Positions 21,480-32,559 of a stretch of DNA of 64,000 bases are shown here, piece by piece. The translations under genes were made by a program, and so were the position numbers. The number at the start of each line of letters is the position of its first letter. Position 1 is the stretch's first letter. The notes below the pieces were generated by a model. It saw nothing but the letters and a program-made list of their open reading frames with translations. It ran no database searches and was not told where the DNA came from. The stretch is taken from positions 1 to 64,000 of the forward strand of contig JAVTVY010025123.1 of assembly GCA_036873755.1 (NCBI GenBank). The letters are read 5' to 3'. Source of the stretch: Hanleya hanleyi (Eukaryota; Mollusca; Polyplacophora; Lepidopleurida; Hanleyidae).

Positions 21480-23060
21480 TAATTCAAGTGTATAACCATC
21501 ATGTGTTAATTCAAAATGACGCTCATGTGGTTCATCCATAATCGCCCTTTTTCAGGTTATTCATATAATAGGCATTATTCTTAGCCTATTGTACAAGTTA
21601 GTTAACATAAAGGAATCTCTCATCAGAGCCAAGCATCTTTCGCCTATTTTGAATCTGTTTACTTAATTTTCAGCTTAAAATATGATGGTGGTATATGATG
21701 GTGGAGTAATCTGAAAATCACATTTTTCGTATTGTTCGTGTAGTTCCAAGGCATTATTCTTACCTCAATGCGCAAATTTATCAAAACCGAGGGATCTTCA
21801 TGCATAGCCTAACATCTCATGCTCATTTTGCATCTATTTTCATATGCCAAAAATCAAGATTTAATGGTCAAATTCAAAATGGAGGGCATATGAGGTCATA
21901 TGAAAATCACACTTTTGTTTGTTTCTCGTGTGGTTCAAGGCATTATTCTTAGCTCATTATACAAATTTAGCAAAACCGAGGGATCTCTAAGCATAGCCCA
22001 ACATCCTATTCCCATATTGAATCTATATTCATATCCTACAGATCAAGATTTGATGGTCAAATTCAAAACGGCGTCCACATGAGGTCATCTAAAAATCACA
22101 CTTTTCCCTGTTGCTCATGTAACTCAAGACATTATTCTGACCTCACTGAGCAAATTTATCAACAATGAGGGATCTCTATGCATAGCCTAATATCCTATGT
22201 CCATTTTGAATCTATTTACACATCTCTAAGATCAAGAATTGATCGTCAAATTCAAAATGGCGGCGATATGGGACCATCTGAAAATCACAGTTTTGGCCGT
22301 TGCTGGTATAGTTCAAGCATTATTCTTAGCTCATTATGCAAATTTATCAAAACCGTGGGATCTCCAAGCATAGCCCAACAACCTATGCTCTTTTTAAATC
22401 CACTTACGTATCCCTACGATCAAGATTTGATGGTCAAATTCAAAATCGTGGCCATATGAGGTCATCTGAAAATCATATTTTTTCATGTTGCTCGTTTACT
22501 TCAAGGCACTATTCTTCGCCCAGTGTGCAAATTTATCAAAACAGAGGGATCTTTTAGCATAGCCTAACAACTTACGCCCATTTTGAATCTATATGCCTAT
22601 CCTCAAGATCGAACTACGATGTTTAAGTTCAATATGGCAGCTGTGTGGAATTATCTGAATCTCCTGCTTTTCCATGTTGCTCGTATATATCAAGGCATTA
22701 TTATTAGTTGATTGCGCAAATTTATCAAAACCGAAGGGTTTCACATCATAGCTAGATACCTTTTGCCCATGTTGAATCTATTTGCTTAGCCGTCAGATTA
22801 AAAATGATAGTTAAATTCAAAGTCGCGACCTTAAGGAGTCATCCGGAAATTCTTTTTTTCATGTCACTGTTGAATATTTTCATTCTGGGTACAAACTTGC
22901 TTAAATTGCCAGTGAGCAGAATAACGCCATAGCTTATTACATTATGCCCATTTGTATTCCGTTGGCATAATCTTCAATCTTCAGAATACAATAATTCAAT
23001 TCAAAATGATGACCATGTGGGTTCATCTGAGACCCATGCTCTCATTTTGCTCTTATAACT
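21480..23060. repeat. Foldback element core: about 189-bp tandem repeat, roughly 8 units
   Basis: TCAAGAT(T)TGATGGTCAAATTC-type sequence recurs at 21,854, 22,043, 22,232, 22,420 and 22,603, with weaker copies at about 21,672, 22,793 and 22,977. Spacing is 183-190 bp. Each unit also contains TTATCAAAACCGAGGGATCT, a CATAGCCTAAC block and GAGGTCATCTGAAAATCAC. Copies are about 75-85 percent alike by eye, so this is an old array. Confidence 0.85.
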
Positions 23061-23239
23061 CAAGGTATTGTGATTACATGGAGCTGAAAGTATCAATTTC
23101 TGAAAGCCGAGCCCTTCACAAAATCGATCGATCTGGCTATTTTGGGCCTAGTTTGACTCTACCTGTACAATCATCAGCTAGAAAAATAATCATCGACAGA
23201 AAATATAATGGATATTATGCCTACCTTAAACCCTAGACT

Positions 23240-24001
23240 ATACATGCAACTAATTCAGCCTGTCTACCCATTCGTAACAATTAGTATTGTGGATATTAGT
23301 TTATAACCGATTTGTACTCATTTGTGATCTCATTTACCTAAAACTTACCCTAAAATGATCTTAATTTGAATAATTAACGTGTTATCTATGACTAATTTAA
23401 ACCTTACACTACATACTACTAATTCAGTTTGGATACTCGTTCGTAACAATTAGTACTGTGAATATAACCGATTTTCACCAATTGTTGACCTCATTTGACT
23501 CAAAAGTGACAATAAAATGAACTTAATTCTAATAATTAACGTGTTATCGATGACTACATGCAACCCTACACTACATTCAACTGATTCAACTTGAATACCC
23601 AATCGTAACAATTAGTACTGTGCATATAACTGATTTTCACAAATTGTTAACCTCATTTGTTCCAAAACTGACACTAAAATGACCTTAATTCTTATAATAA
23701 ACGTGTTATCTACGTCTACCTTACACTCTACACTACTTACAACTTATTCAGCTTGGATACTCATTGGCAACAAACAATACTTTGATGTTAATTTATAGCC
23801 GAGTTTTATCCATTTTTTTATCTTATTTGACCCCAAGAATGGCCTCAAAATGACCATAATTGATCAAAATCATGGTGGTATCTCCTCCCAACTTGCTCCC
23901 TACCACTCAAAGAACTAATTCAGCATGGGTACCCATTTGTAACAAATAATGCCATCGAAAGTGTTTGAAAGCGTTTTTGAGGTCCTTGGCCGGCCGACTA
24001 A
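23240..24001 (-). repeat. Foldback element, right arm (about five 168-bp subunits)
   Basis: ATTCAGCYTGG(A/G)TACYCATT-type sequence followed by CGTAACAATTAGTAC recurs at about 23,250, 23,420, 23,582, 23,747 and 23,919. Read in reverse complement, the last unit matches the outer part of the left arm. Confidence 0.75.
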
Positions 24002-24131
24002 ATGTTGATGGAGGTATCAAAACTATTCCGCATCTTTCTTTCAAAGTTTTAGTGATTGTTCAATTAGCTTATATGTTGAGCCGAAAACATTCCAGTAAAT
24101 AGGGTGTATTGTAGAATGAGACAACCGATAA

Positions 24132-24986
24132 TTAACCCTATCTGGACTGAGCGATTTGGGATGTACCGCAGCTTGGGGGGTGGCGGAAAGTGCCCACCTA
24201 AATATTTTCGCTATCGCTAAGGCTAGAGGGCTGAAACTTACCACACTATATCTTTGGGTCAAGCTCTACAAGGAAATGTAAAAAATCCAAGATGGCCGCC
24301 ATGATGACGTCACTGTGACGCCATTTTCAAAAAGACCATTTTTGGACGATTTTGGGTCAAAATCTTCGAATTTTTTTTATTTTTGATAAATTAGTAAATA
24401 ATAATCTGATATGAAATAAGATAAGTTTTACCCACTTTTCTATACAAAAAAAGCAAAAATTTTGAAGAAATATGACGAAAACATCATTTTTTTTCTGGTA
24501 CCCCACATGGCCGCCATTTTGAATTTACCCATGATCTTCTGCTCGTGTGGGCTCAAACTGACCCTAATATGACAACCTATAACTTTACGAAGTTTCAGCT
24601 CTTCATTTCTTGGCGTTTCGGAGATATCGCAGAGAGTTTGGTTGGGGGGCATTTTGCCCCCCCCCCCCCCTCCCCAGGCATGGTAGGGTTAATGGGGGAA
24701 GAGAGAGACGGGAGAATCAGGGGGTATTTTTTGGTGATGCTAAGACATATGGTTTCAGTAAAATGCATAGAATCGCGTTGAATCAACATGCTGAATTTTT
24801 GTGTAATTTTTGAAGAAATATGGCGAAAACATCACATTTCTGGTACCCCCCGTGGTCGCCATTTTGAATTTATCCATGATCCCCGTCTCGGGAGGTCATG
24901 CAAATAGGCTCACAATGACCCCAATATAATAATCGAAAAAGTCACGGAGTTGGGGGGGGTGCCCCCCCCAGGCCAGGTAGGGTTAA
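24132..24986 (+). mobile_element. TTAA-flanked MITE, piggyBac-like ends (E1)
   Basis: Begins TTAACCCTATCTGG at 24,132 and ends CCAGGTAGGGTTAA at 24,986, an inverted pair. TTAA at both edges followed by CCCT is the hallmark of piggyBac-type insertions. The interior has a C-run near 24,657-24,670, a YY1-like AAGATGGCCGCC at 24,289, a full CRE palindrome TGACGTCA at 24,305 and an internal partial repeat of the 3' third. No transposase is encoded. Confidence 0.75.
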
Positions 24987-25418
24987 ATGTATCAGTTTTG
25001 TTTTTCAAGTTATCCTTAATCATCGAGAAGGTAAATATTTTCACAAACTCGCGGGGCGAGTGATATTTATAGTCGAGACGAACCACCAGACTGTATACCC
25101 GCAAAAGACTGGTATAGCGAATTGAACACATTGCAGAGCTCTTTTCCTTGCGCTTTGATGCAGTAATTTCCCACGCAAAAGAAAGATAAGCATAATCAAC
25201 GTTGACTAACGTGTACAAGCATTGCTACTTCATACGTTCGTGATATCCACGGCTCATTCCGTTCACCCTGTACCCTGCTTCCTAAAAGCTTTACACGTGC
25301 ATTTTATAGCGTTGATATATTGCACGCGCGTCCATGATAGTCAATTTGGGATAAGAGTTTGTTAATTACGCCAGCGCACCCGACCGTATTCGACTATGGA
25401 AATATGAATATTGAATAC
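24987..25418. other. No feature seen
   Basis: Spacer between two MITEs of one family. No motif-bearing ORF or RNA gene was recognised. Confidence 0.4.
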
Positions 25419-25936
25419 TTAATCTTACCAGGTTTGGGGGGTGGGCATGGTGACCCCCACTACCAAACTTTCTATCTTATCCCCGGAACAAGAAAAGCTT
25501 GAGAGGTGACACTCCCTGACTTTATAGTTTATCATATTGTGGTCATTTAAGCCTATATGCATGACCCTCCAGCAGATGATCATGGGTAAATTCAAAATGG
25601 CGGCCATGTGGGTACTAGAAACGTGATGTTTTCGTCATTTTTCTTCAAAGTTTCTGCTTTTCTGCAGGGAAAAATGAACAAATACTATTTTATTTCACAT
25701 CAGACTATTATTTACCAATTTATCACGCAGTGTTTGTGAAGAAATGATATAAGTAAAAAAATTCTTTTTTGAAAATGACGTCATCGCAGCTGCCATCTGG
25801 GATTTTGTTTTACATTTTCTGATAGAGCTTGACACAAGGGTATAGTGTGCCAAGTTTCAGCCTCCTAGCTCAAAGGGAGGCCGAAATGGGCCTGGACAGA
25901 TACCAAAACAAACTCAAGCCAGGCAGAGAGAATTAA
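25419..25936 (-). mobile_element. TTAA-flanked MITE, same family, reversed (E3)
   Basis: Opposite orientation to E1. TTAATCTTACCAGG at 25,419 and, at the right edge, reverse complement TTAATTCTCTCTGCCTGGCT closing at 25,936. Internal order mirrors E1: TACCAAACTTTCTATCTTAT, GGCGGCCATGTGGGTAC, TGACGTCA at 25,776 and GATAGAGCTTGACAC. The LINE copy B 3' flank begins immediately after it. Confidence 0.65.
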
Positions 25937-26662
25937 AGTTTAGGAATCAAACGATCAAACAAAACTCCAGCCATACCACAGAGGGAGAGAGACTTAAGGT
26001 TTAACTTTGCGTTCAGCAATATTTCAGCTATATAGCGGACGAACGATGCCAACCATTCCAACAAAAACAGGTCCACAAACCAGCAATCCAGAAGTAACCA
26101 ACACAACACACCAAAAACATGCACATACACTAAAACTTATTCAACAAACCGATTTCTTCCTTTACCCGACTAAAAAAATCTTCTAAAGTAGTTGCTTGAT
26201 AAAAAGAAGAGAGAGATTTTCATGGCATGGAATACATCTTCGGGCTGGTTCCTTTTTTAGTAAATGTTCGCGAGTTAATCGAGTATGGGCAATTCTACAT
26301 CGCCTAGTCATGGCTTGATCGAAACGTTTCTGACTACTCAGATGAATATATCCTACAGTTTTCGAAATTCATGAAGTTTGCTATTATTCGCAGCATCCCA
26401 TAAAGATTGAAACAGCTTTCTCACATAAGCACAGATAGAGGGCCTGAAATCGCTATATGAGATTCCACCAGGATCACCATCACTATCTAAGGCTGCCTTA
26501 GTCATTTCGTCAGCTTCTATGTTCCCTATTCAGCATGCCAACGTGGATAGGCAACCAACAAAACATAACATCAATCTGTTGTTGAAATCTACGACCATAT
26601 AATTGTAGAATGTTCAAAATGGTGGGGTGAGTTGAAGTTTCACTCTCAATCGCTTGAAGACT

Positions 26663-26944
26663 TCACAGTAAATCTGAGAATATGACACATTTTTCTCCTT
26701 TAGTAGACCAAATACCTTCCAAAGCTAACAATAGAGCTTTGGCTTCGGCAGTGAAAATTGAACTTTTCCCTGGAAGTCGACAGTTTTTAATTTCGGAAAT
26801 AAAGATAGTAGCACGCGCTACTCTCTCACCGTCCTTAGAATTATCTTTATAAGTAGCTTGATGTGATCTGTATTTTTCTCTCAATAGACCAAATGCTTGT
26901 GTGTATACTAGATGGCTTGTGTCTGCCTTTTTATATTTCGTCAT
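26663..26944 (-). pseudogene. LINE copy B: RNase H domain
   Basis: Opens TKYKKADTSHLVYT and ends CVIFSDLL. It contains IFTAEAKALLLALEG, the RNase H block with the catalytic glutamate, followed by the FSD block with the next catalytic aspartate. The expected first aspartate segment (TDGS-like) appears as YKDNSKDGE, suggesting decay. The frame is then lost; remaining similarity extends to about 26,290. Confidence 0.72.
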
Positions 26945-27441
26945 TGTAATAATCTGGTCTGGCTAACTGCCATTGTGAAACTAGTAAGAGCTTGTTTGGT
27001 AAAATTTATCTAAGCTTAATACCAGCTGCTAAAATGTGTGGTTTCATACGAATTCCAAGCGGTGGAATAATGGAGGGTTTCTTCAAATACAAATCTACTT
27101 ATTGGGGGTTGAAAACACAGTTATATGCAGGATTTGAGCGATTAGATCGCAATATTTTGATAAATTGCAATGCTAGTTTAATTATTCGAAGTTCTAAAGG
27201 AGATTCATCTGCTTCGACATATAAGCTTTCCTTAGCTTTTCTTAGCTTCCAGGTAAACTTTTAGTCCTTGATGGAGAATAGGATCTAGCTTTGCCAAGTT
27301 TGACTTGGTTGCACCGTTGTGAACAATAAAGCCATAATCTTGCGTAAAACGAATAATTGATCGATATAAATGGACAAGCGTCTGCTGATCTTCTTCCTAT
27401 TTATACCTGGCAACTACCTTCAACAGATCAAGAGCATTGAT

Positions 27442-27750
27442 TCACTTAGCTTTCAAGCAATTTATATGCGGTAAAAACGTTAATCGGTGATCAAACAATA
27501 TTCCTAAGAATTTGACTTCTTTTACTACCTTGATTTCAGTTCCATCTAATGTAAGTACTGGATCTTTGTGCTGGATATACTTTCTACAAAAATGTATACA
27601 ATTTGTCTTTGCTCCGGAGAATTTGAAACCATTTTCTATACACCATTTCTGTGTTCTATTTAGAACAAGTTGTAGTGTTGTCTCAATATTATGTATACTT
27701 TTTCCACTACACGATATGTTGAAATCATCTACAAACAGTGAACCGGTCAA
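27442..27750 (-). pseudogene. LINE copy B: RT palm C-terminal part with intact FVDD
   Basis: Contains LFVDDFNISCSGKSIHNIE (the catalytic FVDD motif), then QKWCIENGFKFSGAKTNCIH and VKFLGILFDHRLTFLPHI, the standard motif D/E region of non-LTR RTs. It is better preserved than the equivalent in copy A. Confidence 0.8.
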
Positions 27751-27996
27751 TTGATTTATTCAAAGCAGCAGCTAAGCTGTTTATCTTGATACTAATCAGA
27801 GTAGTAGAGAAAATACTACCTTGTGGAACACCTTAGTCTCCATCGAAAAGATCTGACAGGGTTGTACCCAACCGAACTTGAAATTGTCTATCATTCAGAA
27901 AGTTCGAAACAAAAATGAGTATGAAGCGGCTTTTTAATCCCATAATATGAAGCTTTTTTAAAATCTCGTATTTCCAAGAAGTATCATAGACTTTTT

Positions 27997-28437
27997 CTAA
28001 ATAAAAATAAAAACAACAGAAACCACATGTTCATTCTCTGTGAAAGCATTCTTGACATAGAAATCTAATGTAATTGAATGGACAACTGTACTTCTATTTT
28101 TACGGAAACCAGCTTGAATATCATCAAGTTTCTTTTCAGTTTGAAGGTACCAAACAAGACGTTCAGTTATCATGCGTTCCATTGTTTTACAAACACAACT
28201 AGTCAGTGAAATTGGACGATAATTACCGGGAACTGTATAGTTTAGGCCTGGTTTTGGGACTGGTATAACAATGGCATTATGACATGATGGTGGAAAGTCT
28301 TCTGTCACTCGCAGTTTGTTAAATATGAGTAATAGGGTTTCTAGAGAAGGTAGATGTTTTAAAAGTCGATAACGAATATTATCAGGGCCTGCAGCAGAAT
28401 CGTTTGCTTTCACGATAGAAGCATGAAGTTCGTTCAT
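27997..28437 (-). pseudogene. LINE copy B: RT N-terminal fingers/palm
   Basis: Starts within NELHASIVKANDSAAGPDNI and continues through IPVPKPGLNYTVPGNYRPIS, then CKTMERMITERLVWYLQ and DDIQAGFRKNRST. These are RT motifs 1-3 of the I/Jockey group. It ends just before motif A, where an internal AT-rich slip replaces the expected FDLEKAYD-type segment. Confidence 0.82.
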
Positions 28438-28590
28438 TGAAAACTAAGCATTATAGCCTTCACGGATGTTGGAGAAAACTTTTATTTCATTCTGCTCTTC
28501 CCTTTTTGGAAATTTTGAAGCTTAGCTACATAATTTTCCGACGAAGGATTTTGGGGAATTGTTTCGCTTAACTTTACACTCTGTCAGTTA

Positions 28591-28860
28591 TCACCTGATT
28601 TCCATCATTGAGATTTTACCTTTAATTTTGTGAATCATGTTCCAAACTATTGTTATAGGAGTATGTGTATTCATTTTAGAAGCAGAATTCTTCCAAGAAT
28701 CACGTTTGCTCTGTTTCATGGCTCTACTAGCTTTAGCTCTAGTAACTCTGAGCTCTTTCAAATTTTCAGAATTAGGTGTCGGCGGAAGCACTGTTCAGCT
28801 TTCTTCCTACATTTCCTTGCATCTCTACAGTCTTCGCTAAACCAAGTTTCCTTTAATATG
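28591..28860 (-). pseudogene. LINE copy B: linker between endonuclease and RT
   Basis: Translates to a basic linker, ENLKELRVTRAKASRAMKQS followed by KRDSWKNSASKMNTHTPIT, preceded upstream by a WFSEDCRDARKCRKKAEQ-like block. This linker is characteristic of the family. Copy A lacks most of it through an internal deletion near 17,590-17,610. Confidence 0.72.
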
Positions 28861-28982
28861 TGCAAATCCTGATGATTTGGGTATGATTTGATTAGCAATT
28901 CCAATCAGCATATCTGAGAATAACTGTATAGGATCAAAAACATTAGTAAAAGAGTAGCTTGTAGTTTTTGTAAACACAACTC

Positions 28983-28999
28983 AGGCCAGATAGGGTTAA
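28983..28999 (+). mobile_element. Solo right end of the TTAA MITE family
   Basis: AGGCCAGATAGGGTTAA is the right terminal repeat of the family, with no matching left end or interior nearby. It abuts the truncated 5' side of LINE copy B. Confidence 0.55.
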
Positions 29000-29125
29000 C
29001 GTATTTCAACGCTGCCAAAGGCGCGCGTGTCATAATACAGCGCTGTCAATGCGTACAACTGCAGCGCTGCAGTCTTCCATATACTATTGCGCATATGTCT
29101 GTGCTTGATCGCTACCAACAACTGT

Positions 29126-29208
29126 GTCGAGATGTCCGAGTGGTCTAAGGCGACAGTCCTATGTGCTGGTCTGCGAATGCTGGCGGGGGTTCGAATCCAA
29201 TTCCTGAT
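29126..29208 (+). ncRNA. tRNA-Leu-like sequence (degenerate; tRNA pseudogene or SINE head)
   Basis: Contains an A-box-like block (TGTCCGAGTGGTCTAAGGCG), a class II layout with a variable arm (CTGCGAATGCTGGC) and a B box (GGGTTCGAATCC), spanning 83 nt. The anticodon loop CCTATGT lacks U33, one anticodon-stem pair is mismatched, and the T and acceptor stems pair imperfectly. It is unlikely to be functional. A tRNA-derived SINE head is plausible since another tRNA-Leu-like sequence lies 1.4 kb away. Confidence 0.6.
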
Positions 29209-29409
29209 TTTATTTTGTGCCGCGACTTATTGTGAATGCGAATGCACTTTCGCAGAATAGCAAAGAAAAGACGTCACCACTGGAAATGACTTCATCACCA
29301 ACATTTGCAATCACCGGTTGGTACAAAGCCCACCCTCGTGTACCCTAGAACCTACCACAAGACGAGTGCGCATGTGGGCGATAACGTCAATCCAGATGAT
29401 GACGCCACT

Positions 29410-30375
29410 TTAACCCTATCTGGCCTAGGCAATTTGGCTGTACCGCAGCCTTGGGGGAGGGTCGGAAAATGACCCTCCCCTAAATATTTTCGCTATCGCT
29501 AAGTCTAGAGGGCTGAAACTTACCACACTATATCTTTGGGTCAAGCTCTACAAGAAAATGTAAACAATCCAAGATGGCCGCCATGATGACGTCACTGTAA
29601 CGTCATTTTCCAAAAGAGCATTTTTGGACGATTGTTGGTCAAAATCTTCAAAAAAAAATTATTTTTGTTTTTTCTTCGCAAAAACTGTATGAAAAATTAG
29701 TAAATATTAATCTCGTATGAAATAAAATAAGTTTTACCCACTTTTCTATACAGAAAAGCAAAAAAAATGAAGAAATATGACGAAAACGTCACTTTTTCAC
29801 ATGGCCGCCATTTTAAATTTACTCATGATTCTCTGCTCGTGAGGTTATGCAAATAGGCTCAAATAACCTATAACGACACGAAGTTTCAGCTCTCCATTTT
29901 TTGGTGTTCCGGAGATATCGCAGAAAGTTTGGTAGGGGGGCATTTTGCCCCCCCCCCTCCCCCAGGACTGGTGGGGTTAATGGGGGAAGGGATGAAGGGA
30001 GAAAAATCAGGGGGTGTTTTTTGGTGATGCTAAGACATATTGTATCAGTAAAATGCATAGAATCGCGTTGAATCAGCAAGTTGGTTTTTTGTGCAAGTTT
30101 TGCAGAAATATGGCGAAAACATCACTTTTCTGGTGCCCCCATGGCCGCCATTTTGAATTTACCCATGATTCTATACTCGGGGGGGGGGCGGGGCTCATGC
30201 AAATAGGCTCAAAATGACCCCAATATGATAGTCGGAAAAGTCATGAAGTTTCAGCTCTCATTTTTTTCTCGTTCCGGGGATACGAGCAAAAAAACAGCAG
30301 GGAGGGGGGAAGTGCCCCATTTCATTGTATTTCAATGGGGGGGAGTGCCCCCCCCCCCAGGCCAGGTAGGGTTAA
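29410..30375 (+). mobile_element. TTAA-flanked MITE, piggyBac-like ends (E2)
   Basis: Begins TTAACCCTATCTGGCCTAGG and ends AGGCCAGGTAGGGTTAA at 30,375. The interior parallels E1: TTTCGCTATCGCTAAG, AGGGCTGAAACTTACCACAC, AAGATGGCCGCC at about 29,571 and TGACGTCA at 29,587. C-runs lie at about 29,949 and 30,350. The close match to E1 supports recent spread relative to the LINE copies. Confidence 0.8.
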
Positions 30376-30538
30376 GTAATGACGTAGCTCTACAAATATT
30401 ACGCATACATAGCCCAGGCCTATACCCACCGATGACGGCGATCAGTCACTACTCGACTCCACACCGAAACTGCCCTTTCTATACACTCTACGAGCGTGCA
30501 TGCATACTCATTCACACTTAGTCTCGGAATAAAATGGA

Positions 30539-30620
30539 GTACGGAGTGGGATTCAACCCCACGCCCGCATGCGCAGCTCAGCACTTGGTACTGACGCCTT
30601 TGGTCAATCGGCCATTCTGA
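30539..30620 (-). ncRNA. tRNA-Leu(CAA)-like sequence, degenerate
   Basis: On the minus strand: an A-box-like TGGCCGATTGACCAAAGGCG, an anticodon arm TCAGT-ACCAAGT-GCTGA with CAA at the anticodon position, a variable arm and a T arm GTGGG-GTTGAAT-CCCAC with perfect 5-bp pairing. The acceptor ends do not pair and U33 is replaced by C. A tRNA-derived repeat or pseudogene is more likely than a working gene. Confidence 0.6.
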
Positions 30621-30879
30621 AACAGCTTGTCATAACGACCAAGCATAGATATATGTACAGTGTAAAGATGACGTGTGCGCTGGTCCCTTCGAAGGGGTCG
30701 TTTCTCAGAAAAAAGGAATTCTCGCCAAAAGACGAGTGTAGTCTACGTCTCTAAACGTCTCTACTAAAATAGATCGCCAAATGGGACAACGGCGTAGACA
30801 CTGGAACGGGTTAATACCAGTTTGATCCGCTTGTATTGGATGAAATACAATTCACCTCAAGTCCAAGGTTTCATGCTAC

Positions 30880-31290
30880 CAGTCGCCCTTATGGACTAGT
30901 GCATACCGCTGTCGGCACGTGCCTAGTTCTAACTGCGCATCCGATCCGGCACGTGCCTAGTTCCAAGTGCGCATCCCCCTTTCAACGGTCAAAGAGGATA
31001 GCACCGCAATCGTATTCTTCACCACAAGAGGTCTACTATGACACCATACACGCCATATTTTGACCAAGTATGGCCCATATCCCCCAAACTACTCGACTGC
31101 GCATGTGCACGATGGCGTCACCTGCGGTAAAAACGGTCCCGAGATCACGCCGGTCGTACCTTTTTAGGGTGAGCTCGCTGAATAGAACCTCAATGATGCA
31201 TATCGGGAAGCATGTCCTCAGTCCGCATCCGAACGACTGTGGATTGTCTACTGCTGATGACGTCACCGATGACGTCACCTAGTACACAAC
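30880..31290. promoter_or_regulatory. CpG-richer patch with E-box, NRF1-like and CRE motifs
   Basis: GGCACGTGCC (palindrome with a CACGTG core) occurs at 30,914 and 30,949 in a 35-bp direct repeat. TGCGCAT motifs occur at about 30,933, 30,968 and 31,097. TGACGTCA occurs at about 31,258 and 31,271. The density of promoter-type motifs stands out from the surroundings. No transcript start or adjacent exon could be identified, so a repeat origin is equally possible. Confidence 0.25.
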
Positions 31291-32442
31291 TTGACCACCA
31301 AGTCCAAGGTATTACGACCATAACCCAAGGACGAACCCCACCCCCACTTTCACCACCGCTCTCCTACGACGATAAGAGATCATGACCTTATATACTACCC
31401 ATGCCACATAGCATGTATCTGGTATAACTTTCTTGACTTTCGTTATACTTGAAATAATAGCGATGCGTGCGTCTATGTGTGTTTTCCGAACGTAAAGCAG
31501 TGACATTTATATGAATACACAGCTGCTGAGACTTCCAACACGATGACGTCCCTTGTTTATCCATGATTGAGAATCTGTTTCTCTGTCCGTTTTATACAGT
31601 TTTGTAGTGAAAAGGGTAAACACTTTATGTATCCCCAGTTTGGCTGGCGAAAGAGGAAAGATGTGTACTTGAAATGTTGACACTTTGAAAACGGATGCCT
31701 GTCTGGGTGTCCCCACTTAGTTCGCAAACGACATGATACATGAAACTGTGACTGACAACTATTTCTCAAATAAGGAGGCATCCATATAAAGACCAAATAA
31801 AAGCTTACCGAAAGGCAAATACAATATGTCAAAACAAAACTACTATAATTGTCTGGTATTTGACCAAAACAAGCCGTACAAACTTTCCATGCTAAAGACT
31901 GGTTGATTTTATTAATATACTGTTAAGAAACGATCTTTGAATGATTCAATAGAAATACTACAGCAATGCTCTTACCAAAGGAGGACATATTCCGTAAACC
32001 GATAGTTCATCTCTCAATTTATGCAGCTGCCCCATGCTCTTTCTATCGGCTTCACTTCAATATAATACAGGCTCAACACTTTGGGCCGAGAAATATATCG
32101 GTTCACCTTGAAATTAACGAAACATAAATTTGAGTTGAATCTCCTTCATCGATTACATTAGAGAAATCCGTCTGTTCTTTATCTAATTTACTGAGAATCG
32201 ATATCGCTTCATTGGACACAGTATCATGTAAATTTCCGTACCGGTACTGAACATTAAATGCCATTTCACAATAGCAAAAAGTAAAAATCAACAAGTTATC
32301 TTAATGATCGTCACTCATACATATAGCCAAGAATCTTGACAAAAGTATTTTTCGCCGAAGATATGACTGAATATACACTCTGGAAGTTTGAACTATAAAT
32401 TGTTGGGGTGAAAAGTTAGATGACTTTGTGTCCCTCCACTTC
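31291..32442. other. No gene recognised
   Basis: Several ORFs of 60-90 codons occur on both strands without motifs. No tandem repeats or RNA genes were seen. Confidence 0.4.
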
Positions 32443-32459
32443 AGGTCAGATAGGGTTAT
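32443..32459 (+). mobile_element. Second solo right end of the TTAA MITE family
   Basis: CAGGTCAGATAGGGTTA matches the family right end except for one substitution and loss of the final A. No left partner is nearby. The RT fragment of the third LINE type begins shortly after. Confidence 0.45.
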
Positions 32460-32559
32460 TTTATTTTCAAACAACGTTTCCACCATATGTACCCCACAAA
32501 TGATGAAAGGGATTAAACGTTTAAATGCAAAAACATGCAACCAATACGACGGAATACTT

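Larger units (their letters stand above)
20632..24001. mobile_element. 3.4-kb Foldback-like element with subrepeat-built inverted arms
   Basis: The ends are inverted: TTAGTAGGCCGGCCAAGAAC at 20,632, and at the right end the reverse complement TTAGTCGGCCGGCCAAGGAC closing at 24,001. Inverted similarity continues inward for several hundred bp with shared GTTACAAATGGGTAYCCATG, AATTAGTTCTTTG and GGGAGGAGATACCACC. The arms consist of units of about 166-168 bp. The middle is a separate tandem array of about 189 bp. No transposase ORF is seen. Long inverted repeats made of subrepeats around a tandem core resemble Foldback/Galileo-style elements; the superfamily is not established and no target duplication is clear. 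Confidence 0.75.
25937..28980 (-). mobile_element. I/Jockey-type LINE copy B, 5'-truncated
   Basis: Same family as the 12.8-18.4 kb copy and same orientation. It runs from the 3' flank (25,937) through RNase H, RT and pre-RT linker, and stops at about 28,980 where the endonuclease should continue, next to a solo MITE end. It retains the CATATAATTGTAG site uninterrupted near 26,597 and so acts as the empty-site reference for the MITE in copy A. Confidence 0.75.

Noticed and set aside
24970..30380. TAGGGTTAA at MITE ends as telomeric repeat
   Set aside because: It occurs once per element edge and as part of inverted termini next to TTAA; it is not a tandem hexamer.
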